Source of the DNA: an uncultured Bacteroidales bacterium
GTDB taxonomy: Bacteria > Bacteroidota > Bacteroidia > Bacteroidales > Marinilabiliaceae
DNA length: 6,578 nt
Assembly: GCA_934725785.1 (NCBI GenBank)
Contig: CAKVCS010000059.1
Location: forward strand, 1-6,578
Direction: 5' to 3'
Part shown: positions 1-5,854 of the stretch, one piece after another
Numbering within the stretch: the first letter of the stretch is position 1
Layout of the letters: every line of letters begins with the position of its first letter
Translations under genes and position numbers: made by a program
The notes under the pieces: generated by a model
What the model was told of the DNA's origin: nothing
Database searches by the model: none
Seen by the model: the letters and a program-made list of their open reading frames with translations, nothing else

Positions 1-1005
1 CTGCTTCAGTTGCGAGTGGCGCGCGAAGCCGCTGAATATTGGTATCGTGAGTGTAAGGTTGCCTACGTGGTCGAAGTTCATGAAGCCGCCCTTGAGGGCG
101 TTGGAGTACTGGTAGCTGGCCGTCAGGGTGGGGATGTAGGCGAACTTGCGCAGCTTCACCGTCTGCTCGGTCACCTCGCGGTTTATCAAGAGCTGCTGGT
201 AGCTGACGTTCTGGCTTATGTCCATGCTCGCCGAGTCTATCTGCTCGCTTGTGCTGCTCAGGAACTGGTCGAGGCTCTGCGCCGCGGTTATTTTCGTGCT
301 TATGTCTATGCCCATCTGCAGCACGAGCAGTCGCTTGGTGCTCTCGAGGCTGCGCTGCAGCGAGAGAAGGGAGTTCTTGAGCGTGGACAGGTTGATGTTT
401 ATCTGGTCCACGTCGGTTTTCTCCACTGTGCCGGCCTCGTAACACATCTGCGTGTGGTGGGCGATGTCCTCCATGTCCGCGAGGTTGGCTTTCACTATCT
501 CCATGTTGCGGTCATACACCAGCACGGCGTAATATGTGTCCGCCACGTTGGCCTTCACGTCCTGCTCCGTCGCTCTCACGGTCTGCTCCGTAAGCCTCTG
601 GGCGATCTTTGCCACTTTGACCGACGCTATCTGCTGCATTGAGAATGTCCACGTGGCTGTGGCGGCCAGAGTCAGCGAGTTGTCCATTTTTATCGACATG
701 CCGCCGAAGTCCATCTCTTTGCCGAAGTATGTGGTCCCGGTCAGGCTCGCGTTCACCTGCGGCAGCCCCTGCGAGCGCGCCTCGCGCACTTTCTGGTAAT
801 AGGTCTCGCGGTCCAGTGAGCTGCTCTGCAATTGTTTGTTGTATTGCAACGCTTTGTCAATGGCCGTCTGGAGGTCTACGCTCATCACCGTCCCCCCACT
901 CTCGCCTGCCTGCTCATGGAGCGCCTTTTGCGGGGCTTCTCCTTGTGCCAGTCCCGTCACGCTCACGGCTATGGCGGCGGCAAATGTGGCAATTCTGCTT
1001 CTCAT
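1..1005 (-). CDS. TolC-family outer membrane efflux protein, 3' end off the window
   Basis: This is the outer-membrane channel of a tripartite efflux system, which takes substrate from an inner-membrane pump and periplasmic adaptor and passes it out of the cell. The 335 visible codons run without a stop from ATG at 1005 to the left edge, so the C-terminal part (roughly a quarter to a third of a usual 430-480 residue protein) is missing. Residues 1-20 form a signal peptide (arginines, an alanine-rich core, then a likely cut at GLA/QG). Residues about 43-235 match the first outer-membrane efflux repeat: long amphipathic helices and the typical YEAGTVEKTDVDQ segment at 189-201. A second repeat begins near 265, with YIPTLTASYQY (290-300) and IPIFSG (321-326), both usual in the family. 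The gene follows the TetR gene by 41 bp on the same strand and is probably co-transcribed. The leader is A-rich with no Shine-Dalgarno. The substrate cannot be inferred. Confidence 0.93.
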   Translation of the reverse strand, partial: MRSRIATFAAAIAVSVTGLAQGEAPQKALHEQAGESGGTVMSVDLQTAIDKALQYNKQLQSSSLDRETYYQKVREARSQGLPQVNASLTGTTYFGKEMDFGGMSIKMDNSLTLAATATWTFSMQQIASVKVAKIAQRLTEQTVRATEQDVKANVADTYYAVLVYDRNMEIVKANLADMEDIAHHTQMCYEAGTVEKTDVDQININLSTLKNSLLSLQRSLESTKRLLVLQMGIDISTKITAAQSLDQFLSSTSEQIDSASMDISQNVSYQQLLINREVTEQTVKLRKFAYIPTLTASYQYSNALKGGFMNFDHVGNLTLTIPIFSGFARHSQLKQ

Positions 1006-1046
1006 TTGTTATTGTTTGTCCTATCTTATGTTTCTTCTTTGCGAGC

Positions 1047-1670
1047 TTAGCGTTTCTTGCTCATCTCGAGCCTTTTTGAGGTCTGGTCCATCAGGGCGAT
1101 GCCCTTCTCCGTCGCCATCCCCCTCAGGAATATGGTGGTCAGCTGCTTCAGCATCCACTCCTTGTCCCATTTGCTGGCCTCCGCTTCTTGGCTTATGGGT
1201 TTCGGCCCGTTGCCGTATAGCATCACGAACGTCGTGAACTCCGCGTCTATGTCCTGGCGCAGCAGGCCGTCTGATTTGCCTTTCTCCACCAGCCGCTCTA
1301 TCCTCTTTCTGAACTTGCCCATGCTGCTGTCCATCTCGGCCTTCGCGCCCGCATAGTTCATATTGTTCAGGTCTTCGAAAAACTGCGGGGCTATGTTTTG
1401 CGTGAAGTCTATAGCCTCATGCACGCATCTCAGTATCAGCTCTATGAAAGAGTCCGTTGTGTCTATCAGAGCCGACATCTTTTGGCTGCGATCCTCTATT
1501 ATGTCGCTTATGCAACCCATTAGCAGCGCGTCTTTGCTGCCAAAGTGTTCATAGAGCGTGCGCTTCGAGATGCCTACGGCCTTTGCCACGTCGTCCATCG
1601 ACACGGCTTTTATCCCGTGCGAGAAGAACATGCCAATCGATGCGTTCAGTATTTTCTTTTCCAGTTCCAT
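1047..1670 (-). CDS. TetR/AcrR-family transcriptional repressor
   Basis: A 207-residue one-component regulator of normal TetR length. The N-terminal DNA-binding domain covers residues about 3-50. The helix-turn-helix is at 24-43 (SMDDVAKAVGISKRTLYEHF), followed by GSKDALL, the classic TetR signature. The remaining helical part (about 55-195) is the ligand-binding and dimerisation domain, which is too divergent to suggest a ligand. The C-terminus is basic (SKRLEMSKKR). It is the first gene of a minus-strand operon, with the TolC-family gene 41 bp downstream, so it most likely represses its own operon and is released by a pump substrate. That role is inferred from context. ATG at 1670 is chosen because the HTH domain starts directly after it. 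The leader is only about 30 nt from the proposed promoter. Confidence 0.93.
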   Translation of the reverse strand: MELEKKILNASIGMFFSHGIKAVSMDDVAKAVGISKRTLYEHFGSKDALLMGCISDIIEDRSQKMSALIDTTDSFIELILRCVHEAIDFTQNIAPQFFEDLNNMNYAGAKAEMDSSMGKFRKRIERLVEKGKSDGLLRQDIDAEFTTFVMLYGNGPKPISQEAEASKWDKEWMLKQLTTIFLRGMATEKGIALMDQTSKRLEMSKKR

Positions 1671-1703
1671 TTACGGTGTTGAGGCGTGGAATTTTATGAC
1701 GTG

Positions 1704-1734
1704 CTAAAGTAAGAGGAAAACCCGAAAACGCAAA
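1704..1734 (-). promoter_or_regulatory. Candidate Bacteroidota-type promoter of the TetR-TolC operon
   Basis: Read on the minus strand, TTTG (1734-1731) is followed after exactly 19 nt by TACTTTAG (1711-1704). This is one mismatch from the Bacteroidota -7 consensus TAnnTTTG and has the usual spacing from a -33 TTTG. Transcription would start near 1697-1699, giving a leader of about 28 nt before the TetR ATG. The match is by eye. Confidence 0.5.
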
Positions 1735-1750
1735 ACCGTTTCTCGGTTTT
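1732..1750. promoter_or_regulatory. Inverted repeat, candidate TetR operator
   Basis: The arms AAAACCG (1732-1738) and CGGTTTT (1744-1750) are perfect 7-bp inverted repeats around a 5-bp spacer. The 19-bp element covers most of the -33 box of the proposed tetR promoter, where a bound repressor dimer would block transcription. It lies in a divergent intergenic region, so a transcription terminator is unlikely. Binding by the adjacent TetR protein is inferred from position and symmetry only. Confidence 0.4.
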
Positions 1751-1786
1751 TAGTTTTATTAATATTATGACTCCCCCTGTTTCGTT

Positions 1787-1817
1787 CTTGTAAATTTTGC
1801 AAGTCATTGTCTCTTTG
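1787..1817 (+). promoter_or_regulatory. Weak candidate promoter for the Wzi-like gene
   Basis: CTTG (1787-1790) and TCTCTTTG (1810-1817) are separated by 19 nt. Each differs by one base from the Bacteroidota -33 TTTG and -7 TAnnTTTG boxes. It would start transcription near 1824, about 60 nt before the preferred ATG, and would exclude the upstream TTG start at 1797. Two mismatches make this a weak call; no better element is visible in the gap. Confidence 0.2.
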
Positions 1818-1886
1818 CGCGGTGGTGTCTTCTGTGTCGAGGCTTTCAGTCGCTTTTTTTGTGCAATAATGGTTAACTTTGGCCCG

Positions 1887-3602
1887 ATGAAAGCGATTGT
1901 GTTCTTTGCGGCCGCTCTGAGCCACGTGAGAGGTGCCTCCTTCGCCCAGCAGTCAAGCGACTCCATCCGCGTCTCGGCCGATGCCTGGGCGTCGGTGTCT
2001 ACGAATGCCGACCTCCGTCCGCTTCTCAGCTACAGCAATGAGTGGGGGCGCTTTGCGCAATATGACCAGGCGGAGATCGCTGCGGGCGTCAAGGTAGCCT
2101 ATTCGCACGTGTTCTGCAATCCACGCCTGGCGTTGAGGGCGGGTGTTGCCGGGCAGCTGTCGTCCGACAGCCGGCGCACCATGCTTGGCGAGCTATACGC
2201 CGACTTTGACCTCTGGATGTTTGGCGTCAAGATGGGCATGGAGAACTTCACCCCTGTCGAGACCAATACGCCCACTTCGGTCGGCTCATACATCATGAGC
2301 AACAACGCCCGGCCAGTACCCCGCGCATGGGTCGGCATCTTTGACTACTGGTCTCTCCCGCTCGACCGCCTCCCCGTCCCCTTTGCCCATTGGCTCAAGG
2401 ATTTGGCTCAGATCAGGGGTGGCGTCTCCTTCGGCTGGATGGATGACGAGGGCGAGGCCGCCTACACTGACGATGTCCTCCTCCACGAGAAGTTCGCCTA
2501 CGCGCGCCTCGGCCTCCTGCCCGTCAAGCCTTACATCGGCCTGTGCCACAGCGTCGTGATGGGCGGCACTCTCTCCGACGGCACAAAAGTGCCCGTCGAC
2601 TTCTGGAACTCTTTCTTCGGCCGGCATGGAGACCCCGCAGTCTTCGGGGAGAAGTTCCGTGGCGAGACGACCAATGCCGCCGGCGGCCACCAGGGAATGT
2701 GGGATCTCGGTCTCGACCTCGTGCTGCCCGGCGGCGTCAAGGGAAAGGTGTATCATCAGACAAATTTTGCTGATAGCAAGAATAAAGGTTTCCGCCCTAA
2801 CCCCAAGAAAGATTTCGCATTAGGGGTGCTGATGGATGTACCCTTTGGGTCCTTTGTCAAGAACATCTCTTTAGAGATTGCCAAGACCGCATGGCAGGGA
2901 GGGGAGGGGTTACCAGACCCTTGCGTACCGACACAGAGTGGTGCGTATGTGCTTTATTGGCCTGGCGACATCAACGAAGCCAACTTTGAGAGAATCAAGA
3001 ATGATGTCCTCCTTGCAGATGACATTCGCCAATGGCAAGAGAGGACTGGGCAAACGCTTACATTTCTCAACTATATGCTTTTTTTCTCTGACATGTATAA
3101 TGGGGGAAATGAGTTCGGTGGTAGGTCTAAATACTTGACTAATTGGGCAGTGGAGCAGGGATGGACTCGTGGAGGGCTTTCTATGGGCAACCCCTTGTTC
3201 CATGCGGCGGAGACTGTCCGAAGATACGCGCCAGCGGGTTCTATGAAGCTTGGCAACGTCTTTCCAAACCTCAGGGTTCGCGCATTCAACGTGGGCTTGG
3301 CAGGAGACGTGGCAAATGGGCGAGTAGCATATGTGTTCCGTGCGACCTTTTCTCGAAATTACGGGAACTATTGCGAAAAGTATAAAGGAAACTCTGAAAC
3401 CAGTTGGGAATTGTGGAGCGGTTATTTCTTTGACTCGCCGAAAAACGAGGCATATTTTAAACTCAATTTGCGGACAGCGTTGCCGCACGGAGTTAACCTG
3501 CACACCAATCTGTCTTATGACTTCGGGCAGTTATATCATTGTTTCGCCGTGAGATGTGGTGTCAGATATAATGTCGGTTTCTGCAAAAAGCGCGGAAGTT
3601 AA
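1887..3602 (+). CDS. Wzi-like capsule assembly outer-membrane beta-barrel protein
   Basis: A 571-residue secreted protein of the capsule-assembly Wzi family. In enterobacteria Wzi is an outer-membrane barrel that ties capsular polysaccharide to the cell surface; the Bacteroidota homologues are barrels of less certain role. ATG 1887 gives a clean signal peptide (KAIVFFAAALSHVRGASFA, cut before QQSS). ATG 1869 would add six residues, and the open frame back to TTG 1797 adds an unlikely N-terminus. Family features seen are SNNARPVPR (about 137-145), the GLCHSVVMGG strand, AGGHQGMWDLGLDL (about 264-277), YHQTNFADSKNKGF, LEIAKTAWQGG, and NWAVEQGWTRGGLSMGNPLF (about 419-438). Alternating strands fill most of the length. 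About 60 residues without a family motif separate the last two blocks. The last strand ends in VRYNVGF and is followed by CKKRGS. Third-position GC drops sharply near position 2750 (residue about 289). It faces the glycosyltransferases convergently, which supports a role with surface polysaccharide. Confidence 0.85.
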   Translation: MKAIVFFAAALSHVRGASFAQQSSDSIRVSADAWASVSTNADLRPLLSYSNEWGRFAQYDQAEIAAGVKVAYSHVFCNPRLALRAGVAGQLSSDSRRTMLGELYADFDLWMFGVKMGMENFTPVETNTPTSVGSYIMSNNARPVPRAWVGIFDYWSLPLDRLPVPFAHWLKDLAQIRGGVSFGWMDDEGEAAYTDDVLLHEKFAYARLGLLPVKPYIGLCHSVVMGGTLSDGTKVPVDFWNSFFGRHGDPAVFGEKFRGETTNAAGGHQGMWDLGLDLVLPGGVKGKVYHQTNFADSKNKGFRPNPKKDFALGVLMDVPFGSFVKNISLEIAKTAWQGGEGLPDPCVPTQSGAYVLYWPGDINEANFERIKNDVLLADDIRQWQERTGQTLTFLNYMLFFSDMYNGGNEFGGRSKYLTNWAVEQGWTRGGLSMGNPLFHAAETVRRYAPAGSMKLGNVFPNLRVRAFNVGLAGDVANGRVAYVFRATFSRNYGNYCEKYKGNSETSWELWSGYFFDSPKNEAYFKLNLRTALPHGVNLHTNLSYDFGQLYHCFAVRCGVRYNVGFCKKRGS

Positions 3603-3757
3603 GATTCCTATATTTTGCATATTGTCGTAAACAAGGTGCGGAGTTTCAAACGGCAGGCGATAGGTGTTCGTCCTTGGATTCAACCACATCTATTGGGTTA
3701 CGGCAGAAATGGTGCGTGCGGAACTATGGCTTCTGATTGATATATTTGTTTTGGCAG
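3603..3757. other. Convergent intergenic gap, no gene seen
   Basis: This stretch lies between the 3' ends of the Wzi-like gene and the first minus-strand glycosyltransferase. I find no coding potential on either strand and no RNA gene. No strong GC-rich hairpin with a T-run is visible. The only symmetry is TGCAAAA (3582-3588) with TTTTGCA (3613-3619), a long-looped AT-rich repeat spanning the Wzi stop codon, which is weak as a terminator. A perfect -7-like TATATTTG at 3741-3748 has no -33 partner and points into an antisense gene. Confidence 0.5.
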
Positions 3758-4759
3758 TTAAATTTTGCGCAGCATCGGATGTAGGCAGAGCCATGGAAGC
3801 CGGCTTATTAGCTTAATAGCTTGACTATAGTGGTATGGCCACGAGTATCGAATGTTAGTTATATTGTTTAGCTGCTTTGCGAGCTTTTCGCGTCTTCTTT
3901 TGTCCGAGACGTGCTTTATCTTGCGCCTTAGTATGCCTACTTTGATCACGAATCCGTGTGAGAACATCGAGGGGGAGAATATCCTCCTGCGTATCATGGC
4001 TTCAAATATTCTAATGTCCTCTTCTGCGTTCCCGTCATTATCAGATGACGCAGAAGCTGAGTGCTTTCTGAAGTTATTCAGCCGTTGTTTTATGACTGCG
4101 CACTTCCCGAGCATTGCCAAATCAATCCAGAACAGCCAGTCGCCGCATGCGCGGAAACTGCACGCCTCCTTGATTGTGGTTTCATAGTCTCCCCTTCTGA
4201 ATACTACGCCCGACGCATTGTATATAGCATTATGGTAGCGAAGTATGCGGTTAATGAACAGTTCGCCGTCTAATATCGCAACATCACGTGTCTCTCGAGA
4301 CCATAAATCCCAATTTCTGTTAAGATTATTACCCTTCGAGTCGACGATATTCGCCCCTGTCTGACACAAGATGATGTCGGGATTCCCGTCGAGAACTTCA
4401 ACGCATTTCTGCAGAAACGAGGGCTCAGCCCAATCATCAGCCTCAGCTATCCATATCAAGTCACCGCTCGCCAGAGATAAGCCTCGACTCCACTGGCGGA
4501 ATACGCTACCGCTGTTCTCCTCGTTGATAATTAGGGAGGAGATATGAGGCTTGCCTGAGTATGATTGCAGTACATCTGCGCTTCCGTCAGAGCTGGCGTC
4601 GTCAAGCAGAATTAGTTCAAAGTCCTGATAAATCTGAGCCAAAATGGAGTCTATTCGCTGACGCAGGTATGGTTCGTAGTTGTAATTTGGCACAATTACA
4701 GATACGTGAGGGTGCGATGGTTGTACGTCTTGTGGCATGAGAGAAGTATGTGCGTGCAT
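3758..4759 (-). CDS. Family-2 glycosyltransferase (GT-A fold), polysaccharide biosynthesis
   Basis: A 333-residue cytoplasmic inverting sugar transferase of family GT2, using a nucleotide-sugar donor. The GT-A domain begins at residue 19 with VSVIVPNYNYEPYL. The nucleotide-binding acidic pair is in LLDDASSDGS (51-60). The metal-binding DXD-type motif is EADDW (106-110). The acceptor-side segment with the probable catalytic Asp is RACGDWLFW (203-211), followed by NNFRKHSASAS (228-238), as in rhamnosyl- and galactosyl-type GT2 enzymes. The basic, aromatic C-terminus (about 270-333) has no clear transmembrane helix and may attach to the membrane face. ATG 4759 is taken as the start. ATG 4738 (MPQDVQ) is equally possible because the domain starts only at residue 19, and neither has a Shine-Dalgarno. 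Third-position GC (about 45%) is lower than in the next glycosyltransferase. Donor and acceptor are unknown; the context suggests capsule or lipopolysaccharide. Confidence 0.93.
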   Translation of the reverse strand: MHAHTSLMPQDVQPSHPHVSVIVPNYNYEPYLRQRIDSILAQIYQDFELILLDDASSDGSADVLQSYSGKPHISSLIINEENSGSVFRQWSRGLSLASGDLIWIAEADDWAEPSFLQKCVEVLDGNPDIILCQTGANIVDSKGNNLNRNWDLWSRETRDVAILDGELFINRILRYHNAIYNASGVVFRRGDYETTIKEACSFRACGDWLFWIDLAMLGKCAVIKQRLNNFRKHSASASSDNDGNAEEDIRIFEAMIRRRIFSPSMFSHGFVIKVGILRRKIKHVSDKRRREKLAKQLNNITNIRYSWPYHYSQAIKLISRLPWLCLHPMLRKI

Positions 4760-4896
4760 TGAGGATATCTTTACGAAAATAGTTAGTGTGTCTTTAAATG
4801 CGAGTCGCTATACTAAATTTACATACTTTTTCTACCTTTGTCGCCTGCGCCGCTCCTGATTCTTCCATCTTGATAAGAATAAGCGCCTCGGTTCGG
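4760..4896. other. Spacer between two same-strand glycosyltransferase genes
   Basis: This 137-bp AT-rich gap is longer than usual inside an operon, so the downstream gene may have its own promoter. On the minus strand the best -7-like element is TAAATTTA (about 4815-4822), with no -33 partner. On the plus strand TACCTTTG (4833-4840) fits TAnnTTTG exactly but also lacks a -33 box and would drive only antisense RNA. No convincing terminator hairpin or coding sequence is seen. Confidence 0.4.
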
Positions 4897-5715
4897 TTAT
4901 TTGTTTTGCGTTTTCTCTATCCCGCAGTCACACCACGAAGATTGCAGACGCGTCACTTCGTTAATGGAATCGATATGAGTACCCTCGTCGGAGCGGGGTC
5001 TCTCTTTGTGATATATGTGGTATACGACACCTGCAAACTTGAGGAACTTCTTCTGCACTCCAGCGAAGTGTAGCCTCCACGCCAGCTCGCCGTCCTCATG
5101 CCCCCACCCGGTCAGAGACTCGTCATACCCGTTCACTCTTATCAAATCGCTCTTCCAAAATGCCATATTGCACCCGCGAAGGTGGTCAATTTTCTTGCCA
5201 TATCTGCGCTCCATGTATAGGCTGAGAGGCCTTATTCTGATGGTGTTGAGAAAGTCAGGGTTCGACGGCCACACGCGAATTGTGGGCAGCCCTTTCCGGA
5301 ATGCGTCCTTTAGTAGTGGGCGGCTTTGCTCCTCAGACAGGTGAACCCGGCTGCCACAGACAAAGCACCCGCACTCGGCTGCCCGTAAATGGTCTTCCAC
5401 AAAGTGCCGGCTCAGTATGCAGTCGCCGTCGGTCTGGATCAGGTAATCTGCGTCGGCCGAGATGATGGCCTTGTTGCGGATTTCGCTGAGGCGGAATCCC
5501 CTGTCCTCGTGCCATACGTGCTTAATGGGTATCCCGGTCTCCAGTTTTAGCTGCTCGACGGCGCGCCGCGTCGGCTCTCTTGAGCCGTCATCTGCTATGA
5601 TTATCTCGTCTGGCAACCTTGTTTGGCGAAACAAGCTCTTGATGCACAGTGCCAAAGCCTCAGGCCAATTGTAGGTTGTTACTATAACTCCTATGCGTAT
5701 GCCCTTATTCTCCAT
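4897..5715 (-). CDS. Family-2 glycosyltransferase with galactosyltransferase-type C-terminal domain
   Basis: A 272-residue cytoplasmic sugar transferase. The GT-A half opens with IRIGVIVTTYNWPEAL (6-21), then ADDGS (41-45) for the nucleotide and QTDGDCI (94-100) as the metal-binding DXD. The second half has GCNMAFWKSD (181-190) and GWGHEDGELAWRL (203-215), the signature of the C-terminal domain shared with galactosyl- and N-acetylgalactosaminyl-transferases, followed by VYHIYHKER (231-239). The open frame reaches back to a GTG at 5757, but ATG 5715 is preferred: it has AGGA five bases upstream and puts the GT-A strand right at the N-terminus, as is normal. It is transcribed towards the other minus-strand glycosyltransferase and away from the WaaE-like one. 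By family it transfers Gal, GalNAc, Glc or a similar sugar; the exact activity is not readable. Third-position GC is about 65% over the first 80 codons after the start. Confidence 0.93.
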   Translation of the reverse strand: MENKGIRIGVIVTTYNWPEALALCIKSLFRQTRLPDEIIIADDGSREPTRRAVEQLKLETGIPIKHVWHEDRGFRLSEIRNKAIISADADYLIQTDGDCILSRHFVEDHLRAAECGCFVCGSRVHLSEEQSRPLLKDAFRKGLPTIRVWPSNPDFLNTIRIRPLSLYMERRYGKKIDHLRGCNMAFWKSDLIRVNGYDESLTGWGHEDGELAWRLHFAGVQKKFLKFAGVVYHIYHKERPRSDEGTHIDSINEVTRLQSSWCDCGIEKTQNK

Positions 5716-5720
5716 TTTTA

Positions 5721-5724
5721 TCCT
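5721..5724 (-). promoter_or_regulatory. Shine-Dalgarno-like site that decides the start at 5715
   Basis: On the minus strand AGGA is followed by TAAAA and then ATG at 5715. It is the only gene here with a recognisable ribosome-binding sequence, and it favours this ATG over the GTG 14 codons upstream. Bacteroidota depend little on such sites, so this is supporting evidence only. Confidence 0.4.
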
Positions 5725-5776
5725 ATTAATGTATGGTGCGCACCTGGCCTCATCCACACTTTAATCAGTCGATTCT

Positions 5777-5784
5777 CAAATGTA
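5777..5784 (-). promoter_or_regulatory. Candidate -7 box for the minus-strand glycosyltransferases
   Basis: TACATTTG on the minus strand matches TAnnTTTG exactly. Transcription would begin near 5770, about 55 nt before ATG 5715. No TTTG lies 19-21 nt upstream, so the -33 half is missing or divergent. Confidence 0.35.
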
Positions 5785-5802
5785 CAAAAAGCGTGTGTAA
5801 GA

Positions 5803-5840
5803 ATGCGCCCGTGTGGGCATAATCACGTAACTTCGTACGT
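5803..5840. repeat. Two small inverted repeats between divergent glycosyltransferase genes
   Basis: GCCC (5807-5810) and GGGC (5815-5818) can form a short stem with a GTGT loop. ACGTA (5825-5829) and TACGT (5836-5840) form a second pair with a 6-nt spacer. They lie in the divergent region upstream of the plus-strand glycosyltransferase and could be part of its leader or a protein-binding site. Arms this short arise often by chance. Confidence 0.2.
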
Positions 5841-5854
5841 AAAAATTATGCGTC

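Noticed and set aside
10..642. A 210-codon plus-strand open frame
   Set aside because: It lies antisense to the TolC-family gene, whose minus-strand translation has a signal peptide and family motifs. The plus-strand protein has no recognisable domain.
1732..1750. Reading the AAAACCG/CGGTTTT repeat as a transcription terminator
   Set aside because: Both flanking genes are transcribed away from it, so no transcript would end here. The stem is AT-rich and lacks a clean T-run.
1694..1966. Minus-strand frames of 73-90 codons between the repressor and the Wzi-like gene
   Set aside because: They cover the proposed promoter and operator and run into the Wzi signal-peptide region. Their products are low-complexity lysine-rich with no domain.
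2286..2756. A 156-codon minus-strand open frame inside the Wzi-like gene
   Set aside because: It is a shadow of the GC-rich codons of the real gene. The plus-strand frame carries the family motifs and signal peptide.
2910..3503. A 197-codon minus-strand open frame inside the Wzi-like gene
   Set aside because: It has no domain and starts and ends within the conserved plus-strand coding sequence, so it is antisense noise.
4798..5073. A 91-codon plus-strand frame with hydrophobic stretches, preceded by the spacer between the two glycosyltransferases
   Set aside because: Two thirds of it is antisense to the conserved C-terminus of the glycosyltransferase at 4897-5715, and the perfect -7 box at 4833-4840 lies after its start and has no -33 partner.
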